A DNA stretch of 64,000 nt from Symsagittifera roscoffensis (GCF_963678635.1 NC_087063.1:45428101-45492100), one strand, 5' to 3'; shown: positions 36,503 through 45,346, numbered from the stretch's first letter. Numbers and translations: made by a program. The notes: generated by a model from the letters alone, not told the origin.

Positions 36503-38860
36503 TCATTTTCCTTCTCCCCCTGGATGTTTTCCTGTTTGTTCCGCCCCCTGGATAGTTTCGATCATAACCCCTCCCATTTTGTCTACTGGCTTTCTCCTTC
36601 TAGTTCTCCGTCTGGTTCCCGAGCTTTCACTTTGACTGCCTGATTCCAAGTCTTCTTCTTGACTGCTATTTTCAATGCAATCTCGCGCCACTAACGCTGG
36701 ACGTTCCTGGCTTTCCTTCACTTGTTTTCTTTGGCCCCCTTTTCCTCGCTTAGCTCTTGTCACTCTGGGTTTGGCTTTAGCTCCCGTTCCTCCTTTCACT
36801 ACCGTCGTACTGCCGCTTGGGCCTTGTCCCGCCGTAATTGCTTCGCGTCTCGCTAGCATTTCTACCGGTAGTCTTACCGGAATGTTTAATGGCTGATAGT
36901 CTTCAGTATCCGAACTGTCGGACTCGAAGGTGGCTACTGGTACCGTCTGCGTGGTCTTAGCTCTTTTTGATTTCGGGCTCACGACTGCCCCTTTCTTTGC
37001 GCTCGCTAGCATATCCTTGAGCGTAGCCGGCTTCCGTTTCTTGGGAAGGTCAGGTTTCGGTTTTGATACCACTGCACCTTTCCTAAGAACGGATCCGTTT
37101 TTAAGTTTTAAAGTATGTTCGGATTCAGAGATTACATTGGATTTTAGTAATTTATACCGATTTAGGGTCTTGCTGGTAGTACGCTGGTATAGGTTGCGTC
37201 CTCTTCCACTCCCCTGGATGTTAGGGCCAGTGTCTCCACTCCCTTGGATTTGTGGGGCAACTTCCGATACCTCCCTTGGACATGCGTCCATTTGTTGGTC
37301 ACTATCCAGCGTGATAGGGGCCTTTCGCAAAGCTGGAGCGTATGTAAGGTCAGACCTCTCCTCCCAATTCGAATGCTGGGGGAATGCAACTTGACTCATC
37401 TCAGGATCAGTTTCGTCTAAACACAAACATTTTTGTTTTAAGACGTTCTTCCAATTCAAATTTTTCAAACTTGGTTTTTTCGTAAGGTTTCGTAAAACGG
37501 TATTGGCCTCCCTGCCGTGGTGAGCTTCGAAAGGTGTTAATTTAGTGGTTGCATTTTTGGAGAATCGTAGGGCGCCTAGCGCTTTATCGACCATAGATTC
37601 TAGAGACTTATGTTCTTTTTCTGCCGCATATGTTAGGACAAAATTCTTCAAACTTCCTATTGTCCGTTCAACGGACCCCGTGCCTCGATGATCATTCACT
37701 GGGGAGTACATTAGCTCGATGCCTTCTTCGTTACAAAAGCTTTTAAATTTATTAGATGTAAAACATGATCCCTGATCAACGTGGATCTTCCGAGGTACTC
37801 CATGATGCGATATGTACTTATCAAGGAATTTTAAGACCTTATCTGACGTATTAGTGGTAGTAACCATTGCTGACGGCCACCTTGAGAATCGGTCCGTAGC
37901 AACCAAAACATATTTCTTACTTTCATTCAAGTAATTTATCGGCCCCCAGAAATCCAACTGTAGACATTCATTGGGTTCCCTTGGTTCTGGGACCTTACCC
38001 ATGTCTCCCTTGGGTAATAACGATTTTAGATTCTTACCCGCTTCCGTGCATTGCTGACAGTACGTGGCCTTTGCTGCCAAACTGCGGTACATGTAAGGAT
38101 ACCAGACGTCACGCGCTGCTTCGAACATATTTCTTTTACCGTGATGATAATAGTGTATCCGCGATTCCACTGGGACTTGTAAAGGTAAAGGGATGACCAA
38201 CCGTCCATCCAACCACACACAATCGTCCCGTAACGACAGATCGTTAGCGTATTGAGCCCAGTACTTCCCAATCTTCAGGAGTTCTTCTTTCAAGTTAGTC
38301 TTCTTCTCCAATGCTTCTTTTACTCGTACTAAGTTCACATCCGCCGGTATGTTCGAGGCAACAAATTCTAAATTAAAAAGTTCTGGTAACGATTGGGACT
38401 TCTTGATAACCTTGCAATCACGGGGAATGATGGACATAATTTGCTGATTCGGGTTAACAGTAGGAAAAAGCTCGCCTGGAAATTTCGAAGGTATTGAAAG
38501 TACTGTATTAATTTTTGAATCCCGTGTGTTTTTAGTAATTGCAACAATTTCAGGGTTAATGACAGTTATTTCATCGCTACTCAATAAATTTTCATCTAAT
38601 CTAAGCGGAGAGTTGATCTGAGGTTGTAGTATATTCGGATTGTTAGTTTGGGAATCAATTGTTTCATTTTCAACATTTTCAATTTCAAATACTGGGAAAG
38701 AACAATTAGAGTCGCTATCCATTTTGTTTGAGGGTGTCGTTGTAGGCAAGTTTAACCGTCTTCCAAGGGAACGATATATAGAGCACACTGAATGTCCCTT
38801 GGATTTCTTTGATTTACGCGTTATGCAAATTGATCGTTTCCTATTGGTCGTTGTCTTCAC
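36503..38860 (-). CDS. integrase, separate ORF of the young Ty3 element
   Basis: Inserts element DNA into the host chromosome. The 785-codon frame has a basic N-terminal extension of about 190 residues and a zinc-binding HHCC domain (H236, H240, C268, C271). The catalytic core has LDFWGP with D303, VDQGS with D362 and SVERT with E398 (D-D-35-E). A long basic Lys/Arg/Ser-rich tail follows, with a possible chromatin-tethering role. The frame differs from that of gag-pol, whose stop lies 135 bases upstream. A TGA lies 12 bases ahead of the ATG at 38860, so simple frameshifting cannot join the two ORFs; splicing, reinitiation or a separate transcript would be needed. M47 (MDSDSN) is an alternative start. 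Confidence 0.85.
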   Translation of the reverse strand: MKTTTNRKRSICITRKSKKSKGHSVCSIYRSLGRRLNLPTTTPSNKMDSDSNCSFPVFEIENVENETIDSQTNNPNILQPQINSPLRLDENLLSSDEITVINPEIVAITKNTRDSKINTVLSIPSKFPGELFPTVNPNQQIMSIIPRDCKVIKKSQSLPELFNLEFVASNIPADVNLVRVKEALEKKTNLKEELLKIGKYWAQYANDLSLRDDCVWLDGRLVIPLPLQVPVESRIHYYHHGKRNMFEAARDVWYPYMYRSLAAKATYCQQCTEAGKNLKSLLPKGDMGKVPEPREPNECLQLDFWGPINYLNESKKYVLVATDRFSRWPSAMVTTTNTSDKVLKFLDKYISHHGVPRKIHVDQGSCFTSNKFKSFCNEEGIELMYSPVNDHRGTGSVERTIGSLKNFVLTYAAEKEHKSLESMVDKALGALRFSKNATTKLTPFEAHHGREANTVLRNLTKKPSLKNLNWKNVLKQKCLCLDETDPEMSQVAFPQHSNWEERSDLTYAPALRKAPITLDSDQQMDACPREVSEVAPQIQGSGDTGPNIQGSGRGRNLYQRTTSKTLNRYKLLKSNVISESEHTLKLKNGSVLRKGAVVSKPKPDLPKKRKPATLKDMLASAKKGAVVSPKSKRAKTTQTVPVATFESDSSDTEDYQPLNIPVRLPVEMLARREAITAGQGPSGSTTVVKGGTGAKAKPRVTRAKRGKGGQRKQVKESQERPALVARDCIENSSQEEDLESGSQSESSGTRRRTRRRKPVDKMGGVMIETIQGAEQTGKHPGGEGK

Positions 38861-38994
38861 GCATGACTTTCCGCCCTCAACCGTCGCTGGTTGTATGCTT
38901 GTTATTCGTTCTCGCTTGTGATTGGATGAAAACCGTCTAGACTGTTTAGAACCAGTTTCTCCAATATTCTGATAGTTTCGTTTACCAAGGGGTT

Positions 38995-41900
38995 TTAATT
39001 CATTTGTAAAACCAAGGGATTTTCTAATCGAAGCGATTTTTTTGCCACGGTGAACAAATTATCATATTGACTTATCGGTTTAGGGGGTTCGCTAGGATGC
39101 CTTGACAAATAATCTGCCAATCCAATCTTGGCGCCCGGTTTGTGTTCTATTACAAAGTCAAAAAGAATCAGTCTGTCCAGCCAACGTGTCAGTCTTGAAA
39201 AAAGTGTTTTGTTTTTCTTGTTATTCCCGTTAAGTAATGAAATTAAAGCCTTATGATCGGTAATGACTGTAAATGATCTTCCTAGGATGTAATTTCTGAA
39301 ATACTCGGCCCCCCATACCACCGCCAGCATTTCAAGCTCGTTAGTGGAATATTTTTTCTCGGCTGCGTTCAAGAATCGTGATGCAAAAGATATAGGGCGC
39401 CACCCTTCTGTACCCAATTGCTCTAAAACCGCTCCAAGGCCATTGTGACTTGCATCGCAAACAACTCTAATGTCCTTATGAATATCAAAGTGTTTTAATT
39501 CAACTATGTTTGCTACCCCCATTTTAATGTTTTGGAAAGCATTTTCACATTCCGCGGTCCAATTATATTCGTTTTTCTTGCTGAGGAGTGGCCTTAATGG
39601 AGCTGACATCTCCGCTATCGCCGGTAAATATTTATGCAAGCTGTGGATTGAGCCCATAAATGACTTTAATTGCGTGACTGTTTTAGGAGCTTTTAGTGCG
39701 TCTATCGGCGATGTTTTTCGTTTAAGAGGCGTAACCCCCGTTTCGGTTATACGATGGCCAAGCCACTCGCATTCGCGTTTCGCAAACTCGCATTTTGGTA
39801 ACTTCAAGGATATGTTTTCGTGGTTTAGTTTCCGGAGGATCTTTTCAACCAAGGAGATATGTTCTACTTCCGTTCCCTTGGTTGTAACCAAAATATCATC
39901 AATAAACGCGTTCGCTTGTGGGAATTCGTTTAAAATTGAGTCCATTACTCGCTGGAACTCTGCCGGCATTGACGTTAACCCGTAAAACCCTGTTCGGAAA
40001 CGGTAAGTTCCTGTCGATCGTCCGCCCACCAAAGAAAAATTACAATGCACGCTTGTTTCTTCACTAAGCGGTAGTTGCCCATACGCGTACGTGAGGTCCA
40101 TCGTAGTAAAGTACATCTCCCCTTGTTTTTTCTCGGATATGAGTTGTCCTATTGCATCTACAAGTTCTTCTATATTTGGCATCTGGTATTTGTTTTTATG
40201 CACTTGTTTATTAAGCTCTCGTGATTCCAATGCTAATTTTACGGACCCGTCTTTTTTCACGGTGATGACGATCGGAGAAACAAAATATCGATCCGAACAT
40301 TCTTTCAATTTTTCTATATGTCCCTGGGTTAATAGCTTATCAATTTCTTTGTCCACTTTTTCTTGGAGCGTTACCGGCACTCTCCGTCCCTTCTGCTGCA
40401 CTGGTACAAGATTTTTGAAAAATTCTGCTTGAACTTTGTAGTTCCTAATTTTTCCAACTCTAGTAAAAAGTTTTGGGAATAGCTTACTGAAGTATGATTG
40501 CCATTGATCCATCTGCTCATCCTCCGGTTCATCGTGCCCCTCCGTGCATGAATTGTCCTCCGCCCCCTGCATGTTCATGACCTCCCCCCTTGGATCTGCT
40601 TGCATCAACTGGAGTCCAAGTTTACCCATCAAATCACGTCCCACGATGGATGGTCTGGTCCCCCCAATGACTCGGACTTCTGCTGTCGTCTTCCAGCCGT
40701 TTGATGCTAACTCGAGTTCCATTCTGCCCAACATCTTGATCCGATTGTTACTGTAGTCTCGAAGTTCGTCATCGTCAGTGTTATCCTGCTTCAAGTTGAT
40801 TCCCGCTCTTCCCACTGTTCTTCTCAAATCTTCTAGTGTTAGAATGGATATCGGCGATCCACTGTCGATCCAAATGTTCATCGGGTGCCCATTAATGAAT
40901 ATCTTGAGTTTAGGCCCAGCAACTTTCAACACCGTTTCCTTCTTCCGTCGAATTGCCATCACCATGTAATCGTCTGAACTTTCTGATGACCAGCTGTGGT
41001 GTTCTCGTTTAACAAAACCTACTGAATTTGCCGCAGCTTGGGGCTCCACGTCATCCGAGGGGGTATCTTCCTCGTCGAAGAGCTCATCCCCTTGGATCAA
41101 TCCAACCGGTTGTCCCCCCCTGGATTGTCGTTTCCCCCGGCAAGTCCTCTCAAAGTGCCCAATCTTTTTGCAGAAATTGCATGTGACGGCTCTTGCTGGG
41201 CATCGTTGTCGGTGTTCTGGGGTGAAGTTCGGTTGATCGCAGTTGTAACATCTGCGCTCTTGCATTCGATCGTGTGTTCGACCTCCTCCACGATTTGGAT
41301 ATTGACCCCGTCCCCTTGGCATTCCTCGTCCCCTGGATCCGCGAATATTGCTGACTGGTTCCGTTTTGATCTGTAGGGAACCCCCTGGCGATGGATGCGC
41401 CATTCCCGTGAAACCGGATACGGCGCCCTTGTAGCTCCTTGCGTACTTGTCTCCTCTTTCATATGACATTGCGATTCGCAATGCTTCTTCCGGGGTTTTA
41501 GTTTCCCGACACAGCTCGTTCTGTGCGTCCCTAATCCTCATGTTGAAAATAAATATGTCTCTCACCATTTTCCGCTCCTGGGTGCCCAATTTGCATCTTG
41601 CCGCCATTCCGCTAAGTTCTGCATAGAACGATTCTAGACTCTCACCCTCCTTTTGTTTCCTCGACAACATTTGGTACATCTCGTACGTTTCGTTCCGCTC
41701 TTTCTGAAAAAGAGCTACACAGATATCCAAAAAACGTGGGTATCGTATTGTTTCCATATCTAAATGTGGATGCTGGTTATGCAAGGCTCTCTGTCCCTCA
41801 TGTCCCAGGCATAAATACAGATTCGATATCAATGTACGTTCACCTTCTGCCCGTGGTCTTCCACCAATGTCACCCAGGTCTGCGATCTGTGCTTCAGTTA

Positions 41901-42132
41901 ATGTCGATGCAAAGTAGTAGTCTGACGAGACTAGTCCATGTTTCGCCACCATCGCCCAATGAAATCGTTGTTTCCAGTGTTCCCATAAAAGTTGCGGTTC
42001 CGCCTGAGTTGGAGGCCAGAAGGCCACAATTCCAAGGGGGTTTTTCCCCCCACCATCCGCTGGCTGCGCCATAACAAGGGTTTGTAAAAAGATGGCTGTT
42101 AAATACTCAATTGACTGTATTCTAGTTCGCAT
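38995..42132 (-). CDS. gag-protease-RT-RNase H polyprotein of the young Ty3 element
   Basis: One intact 1045-codon frame. Gag occupies about residues 21-330, with an Arg/Gly-rich stretch and two zinc knuckles near residues 294 (CX2CX8HX3C) and 317 (CX2CX4HX4C). Protease has IDSG near 422. RT has TMDLTYAYGQLPL and the catalytic FIDDIL near 745. RNase H has CDAS near 892, an ELEML site and TDHK near 957, ending in LADYLSR. The first 20 codons lie in the LTR, so the likely start is M21 (MAQP) at 42072, which overlaps the candidate primer-binding site. The domain order fits Ty3/gypsy; fusion of gag and pol in one frame means no frameshift is needed between them. Confidence 0.92.
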   Translation of the reverse strand: MRTRIQSIEYLTAIFLQTLVMAQPADGGGKNPLGIVAFWPPTQAEPQLLWEHWKQRFHWAMVAKHGLVSSDYYFASTLTEAQIADLGDIGGRPRAEGERTLISNLYLCLGHEGQRALHNQHPHLDMETIRYPRFLDICVALFQKERNETYEMYQMLSRKQKEGESLESFYAELSGMAARCKLGTQERKMVRDIFIFNMRIRDAQNELCRETKTPEEALRIAMSYERGDKYARSYKGAVSGFTGMAHPSPGGSLQIKTEPVSNIRGSRGRGMPRGRGQYPNRGGGRTHDRMQERRCYNCDQPNFTPEHRQRCPARAVTCNFCKKIGHFERTCRGKRQSRGGQPVGLIQGDELFDEEDTPSDDVEPQAAANSVGFVKREHHSWSSESSDDYMVMAIRRKKETVLKVAGPKLKIFINGHPMNIWIDSGSPISILTLEDLRRTVGRAGINLKQDNTDDDELRDYSNNRIKMLGRMELELASNGWKTTAEVRVIGGTRPSIVGRDLMGKLGLQLMQADPRGEVMNMQGAEDNSCTEGHDEPEDEQMDQWQSYFSKLFPKLFTRVGKIRNYKVQAEFFKNLVPVQQKGRRVPVTLQEKVDKEIDKLLTQGHIEKLKECSDRYFVSPIVITVKKDGSVKLALESRELNKQVHKNKYQMPNIEELVDAIGQLISEKKQGEMYFTTMDLTYAYGQLPLSEETSVHCNFSLVGGRSTGTYRFRTGFYGLTSMPAEFQRVMDSILNEFPQANAFIDDILVTTKGTEVEHISLVEKILRKLNHENISLKLPKCEFAKRECEWLGHRITETGVTPLKRKTSPIDALKAPKTVTQLKSFMGSIHSLHKYLPAIAEMSAPLRPLLSKKNEYNWTAECENAFQNIKMGVANIVELKHFDIHKDIRVVCDASHNGLGAVLEQLGTEGWRPISFASRFLNAAEKKYSTNELEMLAVVWGAEYFRNYILGRSFTVITDHKALISLLNGNNKKNKTLFSRLTRWLDRLILFDFVIEHKPGAKIGLADYLSRHPSEPPKPISQYDNLFTVAKKSLRLENPLVLQMN
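42054..42071 (-). promoter_or_regulatory. candidate primer-binding site
   Basis: On the - strand TGGCGCAGCC starts 11 bases after the inferred LTR end. A TGG start complements the CCA end of a tRNA, and similar TGGCGCA sites follow LTRs in other Ty3 elements. It overlaps the gag ATG (ATGGCGCAGCC). The tRNA was not identified. Confidence 0.5.
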
Positions 42133-42301
42133 AAATAAGAGAGTGAACTAGAGGTCAACACATAACAGCTAGACAGCTTTTAGTTGATTGACAGGCAGGT
42201 ACCAAACTCACACTTAATTAAAGTATGAGAAATAAAGAATAGCAACTAGGATGATTGACAACTAGGATGATTGACAACTGAACATATTGTAGCCCCTGAC
42301 A
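42083..42301 (-). repeat. upstream (5') LTR of the young Ty3 element
   Basis: Identical to 36101-36319. On the - strand: TGTCAGGGGCTACA, then two direct copies of the 16-base unit CTAGTTGTCAATCATC-type (on the + strand AACTAGGATGATTGAC at 42243 and 42259), and ending TTTTTACA. The paired 16-mers in U3 could be transcription-factor sites; that is inference. The host sequence resumes at 42302. Confidence 0.88.
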
Positions 42302-42503
42302 CATGCTCTCCCACTTTTAATCAAAATAACTATTTTTTATCTCCAGACAAAAATGTGACTTATTTTTAACTAGATATTTTTGATTTTTTATACATTCAGA
42401 AAAATATATTTGTTTTGAGCTCAAAAATAATAAATTTATTTTACTTGTGATCATTTTTTTGAAATCGAAATCTTACGGCCCGCACTGAAGTATCATGGAT
42501 AAT

Positions 42504-42716
42504 AATCGATTATATTGGATTTTTAGTGTCAGTCTCTACAAAATAACAAAAATAATCGATTATAATCGATTGAAAATGGATTATAATGATAATATTTTTT
42601 AAGCAATAAAATCCCAATATAATCGATTATAATCGATTATAATCGATTGTTTTCAAAAAAAATTATCAAAAGAAAAATAACCCATTTTAATCGATTATAA
42701 TGGATTATAATCTATT
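42504..42716. repeat. AATCGATTAT palindrome array, left arm
   Basis: Repeated ATAATCGATTAT and variants with GGATTAT, some in uninterrupted tandem near 42623-42650. Each unit is itself a palindrome around ATCGAT. Confidence 0.8.
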
Positions 42717-42871
42717 TATTCAAATCTTTTTGTGTGTTGTTTTCATTTTTTCATAATTTTGTTAAACTTAAATTATAGTTATTTTGTTCTCTCACTTAAT
42801 TTCATTTTTTCCTATTTTCAATAGAGTTATTAAAAAATTACAAAAATTTACCTATAGATCCCACACCAACC

Positions 42872-43165
42872 CCCCTCCCCCCCCCCCAACCGCTTACCCG
42901 TAGTACAGTTAGATGTCCCCTAACTAGAGAGAGAGAGAGAGGGGGCACGTCGTGGTTGGGGGTTACGTTGGGGGATGGGGGTACGTCGTGGGTTGGGGGG
43001 TACGTTGGGGAGGGGGGTACGTTGAGGGGGGGGGGGTACTTTGGGGGGATGGGGGTAAGTGAGGGGGTACATCGTGGGTTGGGGGTACGTTGGTGGGGGG
43101 TGGGGGTGGATACGTTGGATCGGGGGGGGGCGGGTACGCTGGGACGGGGGGTTGACGTGAGGAGC
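42872..43165 (+). repeat. G-rich minisatellite, GGGGGTACGTTGGG type
   Basis: About a dozen imperfect copies of a 14-20 bp unit built on GGGGGTACGTTGGG or GGGGGTACGTCGTGGGTT. It includes a (GA)n run at 42926-42941 and is preceded by a C-rich segment (42870-42890). Several runs of four or more G per unit could form quadruplexes. Open frames crossing it (Pro- or Gly-rich) are artefacts. Confidence 0.85.
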
Positions 43166-43299
43166 TGGTCAAAAATGCTGTTTTTGGGCACTTTTTGGAA
43201 AACTACTACATATTGGTCGCCCCTGGATGAACGTGTTCGTTCGAGTTTTGCAAAAAGTTGCCGAAATTAGAGTCATTATTTACAAAATTTAATCAAAAC

Positions 43300-43465
43300 A
43301 AAAATGGATAATAATCGATTATAATGGATTATAATGGATTTAAATTTTTCCAAAATAATGGATTATAATCGATTAAAAATGGATTACGTGGTCTAAATTT
43401 GACATGATAATCGATTTTATTGACAACATTTTAGTCAACGAAAATCCATTATAATCGATTATTAC
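43300..43465. repeat. AATCGATTAT palindrome array, right arm
   Basis: GGATAATAATCGATTATAATGGATTATAATGG-type units, mirroring the left arm at 42504-42716, and leading into the right terminal repeat. Confidence 0.75.
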
Positions 43466-43489
43466 CCATGAAACTTCGGTGCGGGGGGG

Positions 43490-43866
43490 GGGGCAATTTC
43501 ACAAGCTTCCGTGGAACGCTTAGCCTAGCGGCAAAAAATTCGGCTGAGAAATCAGTCCAATTGAATTGACGCAAGCAATATTAGTGAACAATTAACTGTG
43601 CACATTGTGTTTCACGTCATATTTTGATTTCCTTGTCTTGTCGCTAACTTTTGGTCGTATATGGTAAGTGAAGTCATAGCAGACGTCGACACGAGTAAAC
43701 TCAATAAGTTTTTCTATATTAGACTCTGATGACTATTCGATCATGATTCTTGCATGAAATTGTAATCGTTTATCAGCTCCGGTAAGCTGTGGACAAACAT
43801 CATTCTGTCTTAATTCAAAATTCAAATCAAGTTGGAGCTCTTTTATGAAAACAATTGTAGGTTTTG
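43490..43866. other. no gene recognised
   Basis: AT-rich DNA between the foldback element and the duplicated segment. The motif GCTTAGCCTAGCGGC near 43516 briefly resembles a tRNA D-arm, but no cloverleaf could be built. Confidence 0.4.
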
Positions 43867-44957
43867 CCGCACTTGACTGTTTCAAAATGACCCTTTTTAA
43901 ACAAACGGCGGTCTTTCATTGTTATTTAAGCTAAGCTTAGTTTACCAATGTTTGACAGTTTTATTTGCACAGGACTTATGAACTTTTAGATGCGCCTATC
44001 GTCTTTACATCGTTACTTACCCTCAAACTATACCCAATACAAATTAGATAAATTTTTACTGCTTCAAAAATTTTAAAAATAAAAAAAATCGACTTCAATA
44101 TGTTATTGAATCAATTGCAATTAAATTATGAAGGTGTAGTCCAAAACTTTCCACACAACAATATCCGCAAAAACTACTTTCTCGCTGCCTGCAAATACTT
44201 TTTGGAGACAAAACTATCGCGAGAAAATGAAAGTGGCGAAATATGGAGCAAGCTGGAAGAACTTGATCGATCTTCACCTTACGGAGGGTTGATTGGTCCT
44301 GGAAAATCGATTGCTGATGATCTATTCAGATGGAGTAAAGTGGTACGATTGCATGCCATTTTGCACGATGCTGCAGGTGAAGTTAGAAATCAGTACCAAA
44401 TTGGACCCGGCTACCCGTACGCAGGATCTTGTTGCGGTTGCAGTAACTCGAATAGCAAATATTTTGGGCAGTGTCGAGGACTACTTTTTTGTTTCAAGAA
44501 GAAAGTTCACAGTAAATCGTTCGATAAACTAGAGTTTTGATAGCTGCTTGATTAGTTTAATGGACTTTATTTACATTTCGTGTTTATACAATAAAAAGTG
44601 CTGAGAAACAAACTGTTCCTTACTTTTTTCTAAAGTCGCAAATTTTGGAATACGAAGTCGGAGAAACGATAATGCAGCGTTAACATATTTACATTGTTTA
44701 AAAACCTTTTCTCCCGCTTTTTAATGGTATAAAAAAACGTGATAGTGATATATGAACAGTCTCAACCTGCCACTTTCTTTCAAAGGACAAGACCGCATTG
44801 AAAGTTTTGGTGAATTTGGCTGTATGAAAAATTCCGAAAAGAAAATATTTTCCGGGAAGTTTTTTAGGAATATGATCAAAAAACAATCCGTAGGAATGTC
44901 GAAAACAACACAAGGACTTTTAAACAGCCAGTTAGCTAAAAAAAAACTTAATATTAT
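43867..44957 (+). repeat. duplicated segment, copy 1 (1.09 kb)
   Basis: Matches 51718-52730 in direct orientation, with several short indels, the largest a gap of about 50 bp in copy 2. It contains the unknown ORF, an AATAAA signal about 50 bp after its stop (near 44590) and a downstream frame (44752-44976). Copy 2 ends exactly where the Ty3 copy 2 begins, so its right boundary was set by another event. Confidence 0.85.
44100..44540 (+). CDS. unidentified 146-codon ORF in the duplicated segment
   Basis: Soluble-looking protein with no signal or membrane segment. It has charged helical regions (LNQLQLNYEGVV, KYFLETKLSRENESGEIWSKLEELD), then YGGLIGPGKSIADDLFRW and RLHAILHDAAGE. After about residue 98 the frame turns Cys/Gly-rich, whereas the +1 frame (ending at 44532) reads KLDPATRTQDLVAVAVTR and VEDYFFVSRRKFTVNR, which looks more like protein. 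A frameshift, or an intron boundary, near 44385 is plausible. Copy 2 differs by about nine amino-acid-changing and seven silent changes, so there is no clear sign of selection. No family is recognised; it may be a TE protein or a processed gene fragment. Confidence 0.35.
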   Translation: MLLNQLQLNYEGVVQNFPHNNIRKNYFLAACKYFLETKLSRENESGEIWSKLEELDRSSPYGGLIGPGKSIADDLFRWSKVVRLHAILHDAAGEVRNQYQIGPGYPYAGSCCGCSNSNSKYFGQCRGLLFCFKKKVHSKSFDKLEF

Positions 44958-44976
44958 GACGCTTAGCTCAAGATAG
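44752..44976 (+). CDS. small ORF downstream in the duplicated segment
   Basis: A 74-codon Lys/Ser-rich frame, broken by indels in copy 2 (52550-52730). It has no recognisable motif and probably does not encode a protein on its own. Confidence 0.15.
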   Translation: MNSLNLPLSFKGQDRIESFGEFGCMKNSEKKIFSGKFFRNMIKKQSVGMSKTTQGLLNSQLAKKKLNIMTLSSR

Positions 44977-45180
44977 TTAAAACCAAATGAATTTAAAAAC
45001 AGTTGTTCGAATGCAGGGCAAATCATCAATTCCTCAATAAGATTTAAAAAACAAAAACGGTTTTCGAGTCCAAAACAAAATACTACGCGCGCTGCTAAAT
45101 GTGCAAAAGAGGAGCCTACTGATGATCTCCTGATGATCTCTCTAATGTTAAATGCTCATCAAGAAGACGCTGGTTCAACT

Positions 45181-45334
45181 TGTTAGTTATCTTTGATACG
45201 CTCAGTTTCACTTCAGATCGGACATGTTATTCTGGTTACTACAGACCCTGAAGGTCAAACGTCTAGACTTAGTCGCATTCAAGTACAATATAATGTACTT
45301 TGTGATCTCTGGTATATCATTCAATCATTCAACA
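45181..45334 (-). repeat. 3' LTR of a copia element
   Basis: On the - strand it begins TGTTGAATGATTG directly after a polypurine tract and ends AACTAACA, the TGTT...AACA termini usual in Ty1/copia. At 154 bp it is short for a copia LTR. No matching 5' LTR exists in the window, because the element is truncated at its 5' end. Confidence 0.7.
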
Positions 45335-45346
45335 TTCTCCCCTCTT
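45335..45346 (-). promoter_or_regulatory. polypurine tract of the copia element
   Basis: AAGAGGGGAGAA on the - strand, immediately upstream of the TGTTGAATG start of the LTR. This is the second-strand priming site in LTR elements, and its position supports the LTR call. Confidence 0.7.

Larger units (their letters stand above)
36101..42301 (-). mobile_element. young, apparently complete Ty3/gypsy retrotransposon (6.2 kb)
   Basis: Two LTRs of 219 bp (42083-42301 upstream, 36101-36319 downstream) look identical base for base. They enclose gag-protease-RT-RNase H in one intact frame and integrase in a second. The repeat period between the two LTR-gag segments is exactly 5982 bp. The element is clearly richer in G+C than its surroundings. 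Identical LTRs and intact ORFs point to a very recent insertion that may still be active. No target-site duplication is visible, because the downstream side runs into gag' rather than host DNA. Confidence 0.9.
42478..43487. mobile_element. foldback / terminal-inverted-repeat element, about 1 kb
   Basis: The left end (42479-42514, CCCGCACTGAAGTATCATGG then ATAATAATCGATTATA) and the right end (43450-43487, reverse complement with CGCACCGAAGTTTCATGGG) form imperfect inverted repeats of about 36 bp. Inside them lie arrays of AATCGATTAT palindromes (42504-42716 and 43300-43465) around a G-rich minisatellite. No transposase frame exists, so it would be non-autonomous. A G-run at the right end obscures the exact boundary and any target duplication. 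Confidence 0.6.

Noticed and set aside
36930-37394. 154-codon ORF on the + strand opposite the integrase
   Set aside because: Antisense shadow of the integrase C-terminal tail; hydrophobic runs come from complement of Lys/Ser codons. The same applies to + strand frames at 39506-42074.
41097-41462. 121-codon frame overlapping gag on the same strand
   Set aside because: Alternative frame of the gag Arg/Gly-rich and zinc-knuckle region; it recurs in gag' only because the DNA is duplicated.
42838-43270. Pro-rich and Gly-rich ORFs on both strands
   Set aside because: They are translations of the G-rich minisatellite in several frames, with no motif.
43516-43560. tRNA-like stretch GCTTAGCCTAGCGGC
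   Set aside because: No matching anticodon or T-arm could be folded; no GGTTCRAATCC box nearby.
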